This document shows, in pieces, positions 32,111-45,310 of a DNA stretch of 64,000 bases. Positions within the stretch are counted from its first letter, which is position 1. Every line of letters begins with the position of its first letter. Source of the stretch: Luscinia megarhynchos (taxonomy: Eukaryota; Chordata; Aves; Passeriformes; Turdidae); contig CM067589.1 of assembly GCA_034336665.1 (NCBI GenBank), positions 826,765-890,764 on the forward strand, read 5' to 3'. The notes under the pieces are model-generated. The model did not search any database and was not told the origin of the DNA. It worked only from the letters and a program-made list of their open reading frames with translations. Made by a program: the position numbers and the translations under genes.

Positions 32111-33480
32111 CTTGAGACTTGTAAAACCTGGGCCAGAGCAGCGCTTAAAAACTGGGGGATAGAGGAAAAAAAAGGGGAATAGTGAAAAAACGGGGGAAAT
32201 AGTGAAAAAAACGGGGGGAAATAGTGACAAAAACGGGGGGGAAATAGTGAAAAAACGGGGGAAATAGTGAAAAAAACGGGGGAAATGGCAAAAAACGGGA
32301 ATAAAATAGATCCCCAGACTGGGATTAAATAGGTGCAAAACCTGGGCCAGAGCAGCGCTTAAAACCTGGGGGGATAGAAGAAAAAAAAAGGGGAATAGTG
32401 AAAAAACGGGGGGAAATAGTGAAAAAACCGGGGGGAAATAGTGAAAAAAACGGCGAGGAAATAGTGAAAAAACTGGGGGGAAATGGCAAAAACGGGAATA
32501 AAATAGATCCCCAGACTGGGATTAAATAGGTGCAAAACCTGGGCCAGAGCAGCGCTTAAAACCTGGGGGGATAGAGGAAAAAAAAGGGGAATAGTGAAAA
32601 AAACGGGGGGGAAATAGTGAAAAAACGGGGGAGGAAATAGTGGAAAAAACGGGAGTAAAATAGATCCCAAACTGGGATTAAATAGCTGCAAAACCTGGGC
32701 CAGAGTAGAGTTTAAAATGGGGAGGAAATAGAGAAAATAAAAAAGGGGGAGAAAGGGTGCAAAAACCGGGGGGATAGCAAAAAACGGGGGAAATTGCAAA
32801 AACGGGAGTAAAATAGATCCAAAACTGGGATTAAATAGGTGCAAAACCCGGGCCAGAATAGAGCTAAAAACGGGGAGGAAATAGAGAAAAAAAAAGGGGG
32901 AAATAGAGGAAAAACTGGGTTTAAATGGATCCAAAAATTGGGATTAAGTAGTTGCAAAAAGCCGGGCCAGAGTAGAGCTAAAAACGGGGGAGGAAATAGA
33001 GGAAATAAAAAGGGGTGAAAGGGTGAAAAAAACGGGGGGAAATTGCAAAAAACGGGAGTAAAATAGATCCAAAACTGGGATTAAATAGCTGCAAAACCCG
33101 GGCCAGAGCAGTGCTGAAAAAGGGGGAGGAAATAGAGGAAAAAAGGGAGGGAAAGGGTGAAAAAAAAGGGGGAAAAATAGCAAAAAACGGGAGTAAAATA
33201 GATCCCCAAACTGGGATTAAATAGCTGCAAAAGCCGGGCCAGAGTAGAGCTAAAAACGGGGGAGCAAATAGAGGAAAAAACGGGGAAAATAGAGGAAAAA
33301 TGGGGTTAAAATAGATCCAAAACTGGGATTAAATAGGTGCCAAAGCCGGGCCAGAGTAGAGATACAAACTAGGAGGAAATAGAGGAAAAAAGGGCGGAAA
33401 GGGTGAAAAAACCGGGGGGCGATAGCAAAAAACGGGGGGAAATAGCAAAACCGGGAGTAAAATAGATCCAAAACGGAGAT
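32110..33480. repeat. Satellite with 100-215-bp units
   Basis: Nine units start at about 32118, 32331, 32531, 32690, 32850, 32955, 33092, 33227 and 33340. Each holds AAAACCTGGGCCAGAGCAGC or its GAGTAGAGCTAAAAACGGG variant, then AAATAGTGAAAAAACGGGGG sub-repeats and TAAAATAGATCC. Confidence 0.93.
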
Positions 33481-35055
33481 TAAACCAGCCCCAAACTCGG
33501 GTTAAACCAGCCCCAAACCCGGGTTAAACCAGCCCCAAACTCGGGTTAAACCAGCCCCAAACTCGGGTTAAACCAGCCCCAAACTCGGGTTAAACCAGCA
33601 CCAAACTCGGGTTAAACCAGCCCCAAACCCGGGTTAAACCAGCCCCAAACTCGGGTTAAACCAGCCCCAAACTCGGGTTAAACCAGCCCCAAACTCGGGT
33701 TAAACCAGCCCCAAACCCGGGTTAAACCAGCCCCAAACTCGGGTTAAACCAGCACCAAACTCGGGTTAAACCAGCCCCAAACTCGGGTTAAACCAGCCCC
33801 AAATTCGGGTTAAACCAGCCCCAAACTCGGGTTAAACCAGCCCCAAACTCGGGTTAAACCAGCCCCAAATTCGGGTTAAACCAGCCCCAAACTCCGGGTT
33901 AAACCAGCCCCAAACTCGGGTTAAACCGGCCCCAAACTCGGGTTAAACCAGCCCCAAACTCGGGTTAAACCGGCCCCAAACTCGGGTTAAACCAGCCCCA
34001 AACTCGGGTTAAACCAGCCCCAACTCGGGTTAAACCAGCCCCAAACCCGGGTGAAACCCGCCCCAAACCCGGGTGAAACCAGCCCCAAATTCGGGTTAAA
34101 CCAGCCCCAAATTCGGGTTAAACCAGCCCTAAACTCGGGTTAAACCAGCCCCAAACCCGGGTTAAACCAGCCCCAAACCCGGGTTAAACCAGCCCCAAAC
34201 TCGGGTTAAACCAGCCCCAAATTCGGGTTAAACCGGCCCCAAACTCGGGTTAAACCGGCCCCAAACTCGGGTTAAACCAGCCCCAAATTCGGGTTACCCC
34301 AGCCCCAAACTCGGGTTAAACCAGCCCCAAATTCGGGTTAAACCAGCCCCAAATTCGGGTTAAAGCAGCCCCAAACTCGGGTTAAACCAGCCCCAAATTC
34401 GGGTTAAACCAGCCCCAAACTCGGGTTAAACCAGCCCCAAATTCGGGTTAAACCAGCCCCAAATTCGGGTTAAACCAGCCCGAAACTTCGGGTTAAACCA
34501 GCCCCAAATTCGGGTTAAACCAGCCCCAAACTCGGGTTAAACCGGCCCCAAACTCGGGTTAAACCAGCCCCAAACTCGGGTTAAACCAGCCCCCAAACTC
34601 GGGTTAAACCAGCCCCAAATTCGGGTTAAACCAGCCCCAAATTCGGGTTAAACCAGCCCCAAACTCGGGTTAAACCAGCTCCAAACTTCGGGTTAAACCG
34701 GCCCCAAACTCGGGTTAAACCAGCCCCAAATTCGGATTAAACCAGCCCCAAACTCGGGTTAAACCAGCCCCAAATTCGGGTTAAACCAGCCCCAAATTCG
34801 GGTTAAACCAGCCCCAAACTCGGGTTAAACCAGCTCCAAACTCGGGTTAAACCAGCTCCAAACTCGGGTTAAACCAGCCCCAAACCCGGGTTAAACCGGC
34901 CCCAAACTCGGGTTAAACCAGCCCCAAATTCGGGTTAAACCAGCCCCAAACTCGGGTTAAACCAGCCCCAAATTCGGGTTAAACCAGCTCCAAACCCGGG
35001 TTAAACCAGCCCCAAATTCGGGTTAAACCAGCCCCAAACTCGGGTTAAACCAGCC
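33480..35055. repeat. 22-bp satellite, about 70 copies, highly homogeneous
   Basis: Unit AAACCAGCCCCAAACTCGGG plus TT, with C/T switches at the ACTC/ATTC/ACCC position. It is the most uniform array in the window, implying recent or ongoing homogenisation. Confidence 0.98.
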
Positions 35056-35094
35056 CAAGAGCTGACCTAGAACCGCCCCCTCCTCTCCCGTCTC

Positions 35095-36115
35095 TCAATT
35101 CCCCCAAATCCAAACCCGAACCCCCCAAAATCCGCCCGACACCCCAAAAATCGGCTCTGGGATCTGTAAATCTCCCGTGTTCCCTTCCCTCTCACAAACC
35201 CCCCAAAATCCCCCAAAAATCGGTTCTGGAATCTCCAAATCTCTCCTGTCCCCTCTCACAAATCCTCCAAAATCCCCGAAAATTCCCTCGGGATCCCCCA
35301 AAAATCAGCTCTGGGAAGTCCAAATCTCTCCTGTCCCCTCTCACAAACCCCCCAAAATCCCCCAAAAATCGGTTCTGGAATCTCCAAATCTCTCCTGTTC
35401 CCTCCCCCTCTTCCAATTCCCCCCAAAATCCCCCCAAATCTTCCCAAGATCCCCCAAAAATCGGTTCTGGGAACTCCAAATCTCTCCTGTCTTCTCTCCC
35501 AGTTCCCCAAACACCCCAAAATCTTTCAAAATCCCCCAAATCCCCCCAAAATCCCCCCAAAAATCGGTTCTGGGATCTCCAAATCTCTACTGTCCACTCT
35601 CACAAATTCCCCAAATCCCCGAAAATTCCCTCGGGATCCCCCAAAAATCAGCTCTAGGGAACTCCAAATCTCTCCTGTTCCCTCTCACAAAATCCCCCAA
35701 AATCCCCGAAATCCCCCAAATCCCCCAAAATCCCCCAGGATTCACCAAAAATCAGTTCTAGGAACACCAAATTTTTCCTGTCCCCTCTCACAAATCACCC
35801 AAATCCCCGAAATCCCCCCAAATCCCCCAAATCCCTCGGGATCCCCCAAAAAATCAGTTCTAGGAACTCCAAATCTCTCCTGTCCACTCTCACAAATCCC
35901 CCAAAATCCCCGAAATCCCCCCAAATCCCCCAAAATCCCCCAGGATTCACCAAAAATCAGTTCTAGGAACACCAAATTTTTCCTGTCCCTCTCACAAATC
36001 CCCCAAATCCCCGAAAATTCCCTCGGGATCCCCCAAAAATCAGTTCTGGGAATTCAAATCTCTTCTCTCCCCTCTCTGGTCTCCCAATTTTCCCCAAAAT
36101 CCCCCAAAATCTATT
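35095..36115. repeat. About 65-130-bp C-rich satellite
   Basis: Ten to twelve units combine CTCCAAATCTCTCCTGTCCC, TCTCACAAATCCCCCAAAAT and CCAAAAATCGGTTCTGGGA. Longer units contain extra AATCCCCCC phrases. Confidence 0.94.
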
Positions 36116-36119
36116 CTGG

Positions 36120-37015
36120 GATCGCCTCCCCGCCTTCCCCTCCCCCTCCTCCCTCCCCTCCCCCTTTTCCTTTTGTCCAAGTTCATTCCCAGCCTCGCTC
36201 CGCTCTGGGTTTTGTTGGTTTTTTTATTTTATTTGGGTTTTTTTCCCCTTTTCCTCCCTTTCCCCTTCAAAGGATTTTGTCATTGAACTTGAGCCCGCGC
36301 CGGGAACATTCCTGGCATCGCTTCCCGCTCCCTCTCCTTTTTTTTTTTTTTTTTTGCATGGAAATGTGAAAAAAATTCATTTTTTACCCCTTCACCCTTT
36401 TTTTTTCCTCAATCCGAGCCCCTAAAACAACCCCCGATATTTCATTTTGCACCCACAAAAAAAAAAATCTCACCCTCTCGTCCTCTCCATCTATTTTAAA
36501 TTTTAATTATTTTCGTTTTTTCCCCCCGAATTTTTAACGTGATTTATTTCAGAGCCGTAAACAAAACAAGAAAAATCCTTGTTGGGGTTTAATTTAAATT
36601 TATTTCAATTTAAAGGATGATCATATCGGACATCCCATAAATTTAAAATTTAATTTACTCCTCTCCAGCCTCGGGTATTTATTTTTTAAACACATCAACC
36701 CTCAAAGGCAAAACAGAATTATTTTCCCCTGAAATCCGGTTTTCTTTTTCCCCTTTTTTTTTTTTTGCTAGATATTTAATTGCTTTTCATAAAATTAAAG
36801 TGGTTTTTTTAAACCCGAAAGGAGTTTATTGTTTGCAGCACGATGAAAAAAACCCGAAACAACAACAAAAATCGCTTTTTTCTCTTTTTATTCCCCCCTC
36901 ACCATCCTCGGAAATAAAAATATTTCGATTTTATTTCTATTTTCCGCCGGGGTTTCGTTTATTCCCGACTCGTTTCCTGCTGCAGAGCTCCGTGTGCTGA
37001 ATATTAATTGGGAAA
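36120..37015. other. Unique stretch, no gene seen
   Basis: Mixed sequence including TCAAAGGATTTTGTCATTG (about 36267) and several T-runs. Its lack of tandem structure marks it as a possible conserved noncoding stretch. No exon was recognised. Confidence 0.4.
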
Positions 37016-37017
37016 AA

Positions 37018-37190
37018 TCCGCATTACAAACCCAAAAATCCTCATTACAAACCCAAAAATCCTCATTACGGCCCAAAAATTCACATTATGGCCCGAAAAA
37101 TCTGCATTACATCCCGAAAAATCCAAATTACGGCCCCAAAAATCCGCGTTATGGACCCCAAAAATTCACATTATGGACCCCAAAACCCTC
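37018..37190. repeat. About 20-bp minisatellite
   Basis: Seven to eight units of CCCAAAAATCCTCATTAC and close variants. Confidence 0.92.
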
Positions 37191-37935
37191 GATTTTCTGC
37201 CGGAGAAGGAAAAAACCGCCAAAATAATTTTTAATTCATCTCAAGAGCTTTTTTTTTTTTTTTTTTTTTTAGTTTTGCTTTATTTTGGTGAATAAACTCG
37301 TTTTTTCCCTCCTCATTTTCTTTAATTTGAAGAATAATTAATGAGCACCGAATATTTGGATTTTGCCTCATCCCTCGGGCTCCATCGCCCTCGGCCACAG
37401 CAGGAAATAAAAATAAAAAAAATTTAAAAAAAATTTTAAAAAATTTAAAAGGCGATTTCTCCAGAGCCCGGGGGTGAAATTGGGGGAAAATTCCGATTTT
37501 TTGGCAAAATTTTCTCAAAGGATCCCGAACCCCACGGGAGATCCCGCTGGGAGAGGGAAAAAAAAAACTTCAGAAATCCCAAATTTCCCTAAAATTGGAG
37601 TTTTGGCTGCAGCCGAGTTTTTCTGTATATGCTGGTTTTTTGTTTTTGTTTTGTTTTTTAAAGTTGTATTTTTAATTATCAGTAATAACGATTTTATTTT
37701 AGGACGCAGCCCCTCGCTTTTAATTTTAATTTTTAAATTATTTTTTAGGAAATCTCCGTGATTGGATTTAGGGATGAAATAAAAAATAAAAAAAACGAAG
37801 GTTGTTTTTTCCAAACCAGGGAGGGGTTTGATTTTTAAAAATACCCCCAAAAATAAGAATTCTTCCACCAAAAATCAGAATTATTCTAGAAATAAAAAAA
37901 GATTTTTTAGCAAAAAATAAGGATTCTTCTACCCA
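37191..37935. other. AT-rich unique stretch, no gene seen
   Basis: T- and A-runs and mixed sequence. No element was recognised. Confidence 0.45.
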
Positions 37936-37939
37936 AACT

Positions 37940-38465
37940 TTAATTTTATAAACTTTATTCCTTTATAAATTTTAGTATTTTATAAACTCTTTCCTTTTAT
38001 AAACTTTATTGTTTTATGCACTTTATTCTTTTATAAGCATTATTAATTTTATAATCTTTATTGTTTTGCAATCTATTCCTTTATAACCTTTATTCTTTTA
38101 TCATTTTATATACTCAATTATTTTATAAACTTTATTAATTTTATAAACTTTATTATTTCAAACTTTATTATTTCATGCACTTCATTCTTTTATAACCACT
38201 CCTATTTGATAACCTTTATTATTTTATACACCTTATTAATTTATAAACTTTAATTATTTGATAAACTTTCTAATTTTATAAACTTTATTTTTTAAAAACT
38301 TCATTCATTTTATACCCTTAATCTTTTTATAAACTTTATTCTTTGCTGTCCCGCAGCAGAATAATGTTTATTATTTTATGCACTTTATTATTTTATAAAC
38401 TTTAGTAATTTTATAACCTTTATTATTTTATGCATTTTATTAAATTTATATCCTTTATTCTTTTC
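37940..38465. repeat. TTTTATAAACTTTATT repeat
   Basis: About 25 degenerate AT-rich units with CACTTTATT and AACCTTTATT variants. Confidence 0.93.
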
Positions 38466-38544
38466 GCCGTGTTTTGTCCTTGGAGTCGATTTGGAGCCGA
38501 TTTTTCTCCTTCTCCCGAATTTCCGGTGCCAGGAAAGGAGCAGA

Positions 38545-39835
38545 AATTGGAATTCGGGGATTTGGGAATTCGGGGATTTGGGATTTCTTCTCTAGGAACA
38601 GGAATTCGGGGATTTGGGATTTCTTATCTAGGAAGAGGAATTCGGGAATTCGGGAATTCGGGAATTGGGATTTGGGATTTGGGATTTCTTCTCTAGGAAC
38701 AGAAATTCGGGAATTCGGGGATTCGGGATTTAGGATTTGAGATTTCTTCTCTAGGAACAGGAATTCAGAAATTCGGGAAATTGGGGTTTATTCTCTAGGA
38801 ACAGGAATTCGGGAATTCTGGGATTTGGGATTTCTTCTTTAGCAGCAGGAATTCGGGAATTCGGGAATTCGGGGATTTGGGAATTTGGGATTTGGGATTT
38901 CTTCTCTAGGAACAGGAATTCGGGAATTCGGGAAATCGGGAATTCGGGAATTCGGGGATTTCGTCTCTAGCAGCAGGAATTCAGGAATTCGGGGATTTGG
39001 GAATTAGGGAATTTGGGATTTCTTTCTTTGGGGCAGGAATTCGGGAATTCGGGGGATTTGGGATTTGGGATTTCCTCTCTAGGAGAGGGAATTCGAGGAT
39101 TTGGGATTTCTTCTTTAGCAGCAGGAATTCGGGAATTCGGGATTTAGGATTTGGGATTTGGGATTTCTTCTCTAGCAGCAGGAATTCAGGAATTCGGGGA
39201 TTTGGGATTTATTCTCTAGGAACAGGAATTCGGGAATTCTGGGATTTGGGATTTCTTTAGCATCAGGAATTCGGAAATTCGGGAATTCGGGAATTCGGGG
39301 ATTTGGGGGTTTGGGATTTCTTTCCTTGGAGCAGGAATTCGGGAATTCGGGAATTCGGGATTTAGGATTTGGGATTTCTTCTCTAGCAGCAGGAATTCAG
39401 GAATTCGGGGATTTGGGATTTCTTTAGCATCAGGAATTCGGGAACTCGGGAATTCGGGGATTTGGGGGTTTGGGATTTGGGATTTCTTTCCTTGGAGCAG
39501 GAATTCGGGAATTCGGGATTTAGGATTTGGGATTTCTTTCCTTGGAGCAGGAATTCGGGAATTCGGGGATTTAGGATTTGGGATTTGGGATTTCTTTCTT
39601 TGGAGCAGGAATTCAGGAATTCGGGGATTTGGGATTTCTTTAGCATCAGGAATTCGGGAACTCGGGAATTCGGGAATTCGGGAATTCGGGGATTTAGGAT
39701 TTGGGATTTGGGATTTTTTTATTTGGAGCGGGAATTCGGGAATTCGGGAATTCGGGAATTAGGGGATTTGGGATGTGGGATTTGGGATTTCTTTCCTTGG
39801 AGCAGGAATTCGGGGATTCGGGGATTTGGGATTTC
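38545..39835. repeat. EcoRI-rich minisatellite (GGAATTCGGGAATTC)
   Basis: GGAATTCGGGAATTCGGGGA phrases alternate with GATTTGGGATTTCTT and CTCTAGGAACAG or CTTTAGCAGCAG. Higher-order units are about 60-110 bp. Over 60 GAATTC sites are present. Confidence 0.97.
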
Positions 39836-39959
39836 CTCCTTTTCCCACCGGGACAATCCCGGCCGCGGGGTTTGGGCGCCCAGGGACCATCCAGGGAAAA
39901 TCGGAATTCCAAAGGGCTCCTGGAATCCTGGAAAAACGGGTTGGGAATGACCTCGGGGA

Positions 39960-40125
39960 TCTTTTTCCTTTTCTCCTTCCTTTCTCCATTCCTTTCATCT
40001 TATTTTTTTTCCTTCTCTTTTTCCTTTTTCATTTTTCCTTTTTCCTCTCCTTTTTTCTTTCTTTTTTTCCTCTTTCCTTTCATCCTTTTCCTTTCCCAAT
40101 TTTCTCCTCATTTTTTTCCACCCTG
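39960..40125. repeat. CTTTTTCC pyrimidine tract
   Basis: C/T-only low-complexity sequence. It is followed by unique DNA and a 29-base A-run (about 40424-40452). Confidence 0.85.
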
Positions 40126-40420
40126 GACAATCCCAATTAATCCAGGTTATTTCCTCATCCCAAAATTTACAAAACCACCACGAAATCACATTGAAATTGC
40201 TGATTTCGGCTCCTCCTCCCCCCAGAGCCGACATGAAACCAAATTTCTTCAAATTATCCCACCTGATATTCCTCAGGAATCCGCCTGCAATTTTAGGATG
40301 CTGGGAAGGCACAAATTCCAGAGTCAGGAGCACGCAAAAAACAAAAAAAAACCAAAAAAGCCCCCAAAAAATAAAAAGAAAAAATAAGGGAAAAAAACTC
40401 CAAAAACACACACCCACCCC

Positions 40421-40454
<34 letters not shown>

Positions 40455-40499
40455 CAAAAACCGAACCAACAACAAAAAAAATTGGCCGATTTGTAAATT

Positions 40500-41560
40500 T
40501 TAAATAAATTGAAATACTCCCGGGTGCTTTCAGCTTTATGCAAACCCATCCCGGAGGGTTTTTAGGATTTTTTCAGGAGCGGGATGTCAAACCGCCGCCG
40601 CGCTTGGTTGGATTTCACTGCGTGTGTCACGGCCGGGCTGCAGCAGCCGGGCAGGTGCTTCTGGTTAAAATTCCTGCAAAATTCCTGCAAATTCCCGACG
40701 ACACGGCGGGAATTCTCGGGGTGGGCTTCCTGTCATCCCCCGCGTTCCAACATCCCCGCATTTCCTGAAAAAACCCCGGAAAAATCGCGTTTCATCTGAT
40801 TTTTCAACCATTTTCAGGGGTTTTTCTTTTCCCTTTACAGAGATGGGCCTGAAGCCTGGTTTTGCTCCTGAGATTTTTTTTGGGTTCTTCAGGGGTTTTA
40901 TTTTGGATTTCTCGGTGTGTTTATGCAATTATTTATCCCCACGTGCATATTTTCCAGAAAATTTTGGCGGTTTTATCCCAAACCTGGCTCTTTCCCTGGG
41001 ATTTAAAATTTAAATTTAAAAAAAAATCCCTTTGTGCTGCAGCTCCTCGGATTTTCACAAGCTGAGGAAGGTCAGCGGCGCTTTTATGGCGAGCTCCGCT
41101 TTATGGGTGTTGCCCTTCCTGATAAAAAACTTGATTTTTTTTATTCCCGTCTCCATGAACTCCCTCACCCCACAATTTAGGGGCGCGGTTTTAAGGAATC
41201 CCTGTAGGTCTGCACGCAGAGCAGAGCAAAGAACCGGCGTTTAGATCAATATTTACATTAAATTTTATTTCCATTAAAACCCTCACACCTCCGCCTTTAT
41301 GATCGCGCCTCTGCCTGCGGGGTCGCTTTTGGGGCACCCCACAAATGCGGATTTTGTCCCCCCAGATGAGCCGGGAGTGGTTGGAGCAGAGCAGGATGGA
41401 ATTTTCTCTCTTCCCTGGCTGTGGAAAAAGGGGAATAAAAACCTCCCGGGCGGGGAATTTCAGGGAAATGGCGGGATTGGAGCTCCGGGAAATCAGCGCG
41501 GTGTTTGCGGCGCGCAGCCAGAGAGGTTCTGGCCCCGCCTTGTCACTTTGTCCCCATTAA
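40500..41560. other. About 1 kb unique island, no gene recognised
   Basis: Mixed, partly CpG-containing sequence. GCTTTTATGGCGAGCTCC and GCTTTATGGGTG at about 41078-41109 carry two TTTATGG cores, a motif bound by posterior Hox and CDX proteins. Open frames here lack family features. Candidate regulatory DNA of the HOXB13-mir-196 interval. Confidence 0.35.
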
Positions 41561-42770
41561 CAAATGGAAAAAGGGACAAAGATCAGTCCTGGAGCCGAGC
41601 GAAGTCCCGGCGCTGGAGAGGATTCAGGGAAAATGACAAAGCTCAGCCCCATAAACCTGAAAAATCCCGGTCTGAAGGGATTCGGAGCAAGTGGGAAAAG
41701 GGACAAAGCTCAACCCCATAAACCTGAAAAGTCCCGGTGCTGAAGGAGGTTCAGGAAAATGGAAAAGAGACAAAATTCAACCCCAGGAATTCAGAAGAAA
41801 TGGGAAAGGGACAAAGCTCAGTCCCGGTTCTGAGCACTGTCCCGGTTCTGAGGGGTTTCCGTGAAATGGAAAAACGGGACAAAGCTCGGCTCTGATTCTA
41901 AAGGGGATTCAGAGCAAATGGAGAAGGGACAAAGCTCAGTCCCATAAACCTGAAAATCCCGGGTCTAAAGGGAATTCGGAACAAATGGAAAAGGGACAAA
42001 GCTCCATCCTATAACCCTGCACAGTCCCGGTTCTGAGGGGATTTGGTGCTCGGTAAAAGGGACAAAGCTCAGTCCCTGTTCTGAGCACTGTCCTGGTTCT
42101 AAAGGGGGTTTCAGGAAAGGGAAAAGGGACAAATCTCCAGTCCCATAAACCTGCACAGTCCCGGTTCTAAAGGGAGTTCAGTGAGACAAAGCTCAGTCTC
42201 GGATCTGAGCACAGTCCCGGTTCTGAGGGGGTTCAGGAAAATGGGAAAAGGGGACAAAGCTCAATCCGGGTCTGAGCACAGTCCCGGTTCTGAAGGGATT
42301 TGGTGCCCGGTAAAAAGGGACAAAGCTCAATTCTGGTTCTAAAGGGGATTCAGAACAAATGGAAAAACGGACAAAGCTCAACCCCATAAACGTGCACAGT
42401 CCTGGTTCTAAAAGGAATTCAGAGCAAATGGAGAAGGGACAAATCTCCATCCCATAAACCTGCACAGTCCCGGTTCTAAAGGGAGTTCAGTGAGATGGAA
42501 AAAGGGACAAAGCTCAATCCGGGTCTGAGCACAGTCCCGGTTCTGAGGGGATTCAGGAAAATGGGAAAAGGGACAAAGCTCAGTCGCGGTTCTGAGCACA
42601 GTCCCGGTGCTAAAGGGGGTTCAGGGAAATGGAAAAGGGACAAAGCTCCATCCCATAACCCTGCACAGTCCCGGTTCTGAGGGGATTCGGTGCCCGGAAA
42701 AGGGGACAAAGCTCAGTCTCTTAACCCTGCAAATCCCGGTTCTGAGGGAACTCAGGAAAAGCGGAAAAAA
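41560..42770. repeat. About 60-75-bp minisatellite
   Basis: About 18 units with GGAAAAGGGACAAAGCTCAG, TCCCATAAACCTGCACAG and TCCCGGTTCTGAGGGGATTC. Confidence 0.95.
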
Positions 42771-42774
42771 ATCC

Positions 42775-43023
42775 TGTCCCTGCATCCCCCACCCCAAATT
42801 CTTGTCCCAGTGTCCATCACCCCAAATTCCTGTCTTGTATCCCCCACCCCAAATTCCCGTCCCTGTATCCCCCACACCCCAAATTCTTGTCTTGTATCCC
42901 ACACCCCAAATTCCCGTCCCTGTATCCCATCACCCCAAATTCCCGTCCCTGCATCCCACACCCCAAATTCCTGTCTTGTATCAACCAGCCCAAATTCTTG
43001 TCTTCTATCCATCACCCCAAATT

Positions 43024-43054
<31 letters not shown>

Positions 43055-43070
43055 TTGTCCCCGTTCCCAT
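42775..43070. repeat. About 25-bp minisatellite ending in (CCCTGT)n
   Basis: Ten units of CCCAAATTCCTGTC with CTGTATCCCCCACA, then five CCCTGT hexamers at about 43027-43056. Confidence 0.94.
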
Positions 43071-43219
43071 TGTGAAATCTGGGATGATTTTCCCGCTCCG
43101 TTTCTTGCCAGCCCCGAGTCCTTCCCAGGAAGAATTTTGGCAGAATTTTTGCTCCATCTGGGCTCAGCTTCACCCCAGAGCGTTCCAGGAGCCTCGGGGA
43201 TGAGCAGACACCGAATATG

Positions 43220-43545
43220 TGAGGAAAGGGGTGGGAAAAGGATGCAAAAGGATGGAAAAAAAGATGGGAAAGGATGGGAAAGGGTCTGGAAAAGGACCCT
43301 GGAAAAGGGGTGGGAAAGGCTGGAAAACGGGTGGAAAAGTGTTGGAAAAAACTGGAAAAGGGCCCTGGAAAAGGCTGGAAAAGGGGCTGGAAAAGGCTGG
43401 GAAATGGCTCTGGAAAAGGAGTGGAAAAGGGGTGGAAAAAGGCCCTGGAAAAAGGGCTGGAAAAGGGATGGAAAATGCTGGAAAAAGCTGGAATACGCCA
43501 GAAAATGCCGGAAAATGCTGGAAAAAGCTGGAAAAGCTCTGCAGG
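43220..43545 (+). repeat. GCTGGAAAAGG minisatellite (family C, + orientation)
   Basis: About 28 short units of GCTGGAAAAGG/GGTGGAAAAGG. The same family forms the inner parts of both arms of the inverted duplication (47.67-48.98 and 51.68-52.31 kb). Confidence 0.93.
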
Positions 43546-43984
43546 CTCTGGAATTTTCCTACCCCAGCTCTTCCACTGAGCTCCCCATCCCAAAACCCCA
43601 CAGGGAGATGAAACGCCGGAATTGGGAAATCTCCATAAACCATTGGGAACTTTTCAAATTCCCAGAATCCGGGTGTTTGTTCCCCCTTCCCCACCCAAAT
43701 TTCGGGAGAAGAAAGGGGAACATCCAGACCTTGGGTTTCTCCAAGAACAAAAAAAAAGAAATAAAATAGAAGTTGGCTGGGCTGTGTTGGAAGAGTTTAA
43801 AATAAAACTCTGGGAAGGTTTTAAATCAAATAAAAACTCCGAGGTTTGGATGGCGGGAAGGGATTTTTGGGATTTCTGCAGAGTTTGGGGGAGTTTCTGG
43901 CTTGGCCACCACCCCGAAATTTTATTTGATGTGAAACCGCGCGGGGATCTCGGCTGAGCGAGAGCCGGTGTCGGTGATGGCCGA

Positions 43985-44995
43985 AATCCCAAAAAAACCC
44001 CCAAAGCTGCCCCGGGACACCCCAAAACTGTGGGGTCACCCCAAAACTGTGGGGTCACCTGGGCAGGCAGCCTGGAACACCCCAAAGTTCTGTGGGACAC
44101 CCCAAAGCTCTGTGGGACACCCCAAAGCTGTGGGGTCACCTCAAATTTGTCTGGACACCCCAAAACTCTGTGGGGTCACTTCAAAGCTCTGTAAAATATC
44201 TCAAATTTGTGGGGACACCTGGCCCGGTTCTGTGGGGTCACCCCAAAACTCTGGGGTCACCCCAAATCTGTGGAGTCACCCCAAAGTTCTGCTGAGTCAT
44301 CCCCAAGCTCTTTGGAAGACCCCAAATCTGTGGGGTCACCCCAAAATTGTGGGGTCACCTGGGCAGGCACCCTGGAACGCCCCAAAATTCTATGGGACAC
44401 CCCAGAACTGTGAGGTCACCCTAAAGTCTGGGACACCCCAAATCTGTGGGGTCACCCCAGAGCTCTGTAAAATATCTCAAATTTGTGGGGACACCTGGCC
44501 CGGTTCTGTGGGGTCACCCCAAAACTGTGGGGACACCCCAAAACTCTGTGGGGTCACCGCAAAGTTATGGGGTCACCCCAAAGCTCTGTGGGACACCCCA
44601 AAAGTGTTGGGACACCCCAAAGCTCTATGGGGACACTCCGAAATTGTGGGGTAACCCCAAAACTCTGTGGGGACACCCCAAAACTGCTGGGACACCCCAA
44701 AGCAGTGGGGTCACCCCAGAGCTCTGTAAAATATCTCAAATTTGTGGAGACACCTGGCCCGGTTCTGTGGGGTCACCCCAAAACTGTTGGGGTCACCCCA
44801 AATCTGTGGGGTCACTTGGACAAGTGCCCTGGAACACCCCAAAACTCGAGGACACCCCAAAATTGTGGGGACACCCCAAAACACCCCGGAACATCCCAAA
44901 GCTCTGCGGGGTCACCCCCAAAAATGTGAGGTCAACCCAAAGTGGGGTCGACCCCAAAGCTCTGGGGTCACCCCAAAATTCCCAAATCTGCGGAT
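43985..44995. repeat. About 22-35-bp minisatellite
   Basis: About 35 units of GGGGTCACCCCAAAACTCTG, with larger repeated blocks of about 250-280 bp containing AAAATATCTCAAATTTGTGG and CACCTGGCCCGGTTCTGTGG (about 44195, 44468 and 44726). Confidence 0.95.
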
Positions 44996-45204
44996 TCCCA
45001 GCACACGGGGCACGGAGGGATTGGGGAATGATGAGAATTCCAGGATTTAATTCGGCTTAATTAAAAAATTTTAATGAAAATTCCCAGATTTGAAATTCTG
45101 GTTTGTTTTTAATTCTGGTTTAATTTTGGTTTATTTTTAATTCTGATTTATATTTAATTTTTTTTTTTAATTCTGGGTTTTTTTCATTCTGGTTTATTTG
45201 AAAT

Positions 45205-45310
45205 TCTTTTTCTTTTTCTTTTCTTTTCTTTTCTTTTCTTTTCTTTTCTTTTCTTTTCTTTTCTTTTCTTTTCTTTTCTTTTCTTTTCTTTTCTTTTCTT
45301 TTCTTTTTTT
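45205..45310. repeat. (TTTTC)n microsatellite
   Basis: About 20 pure TTTTC units. Confidence 0.97.

Noticed and set aside
33480..35055. CRISPR-like array
   Set aside because: The units are directly adjacent with no unique spacers. It is an ordinary satellite in a vertebrate nuclear genome.
41299..41721. 140-codon frame with ordinary composition at its start
   Set aside because: The second half is the GGAAAAGGGACAAAGCTCAG minisatellite and the first half shows no family motif or splice context. It is probably chance.
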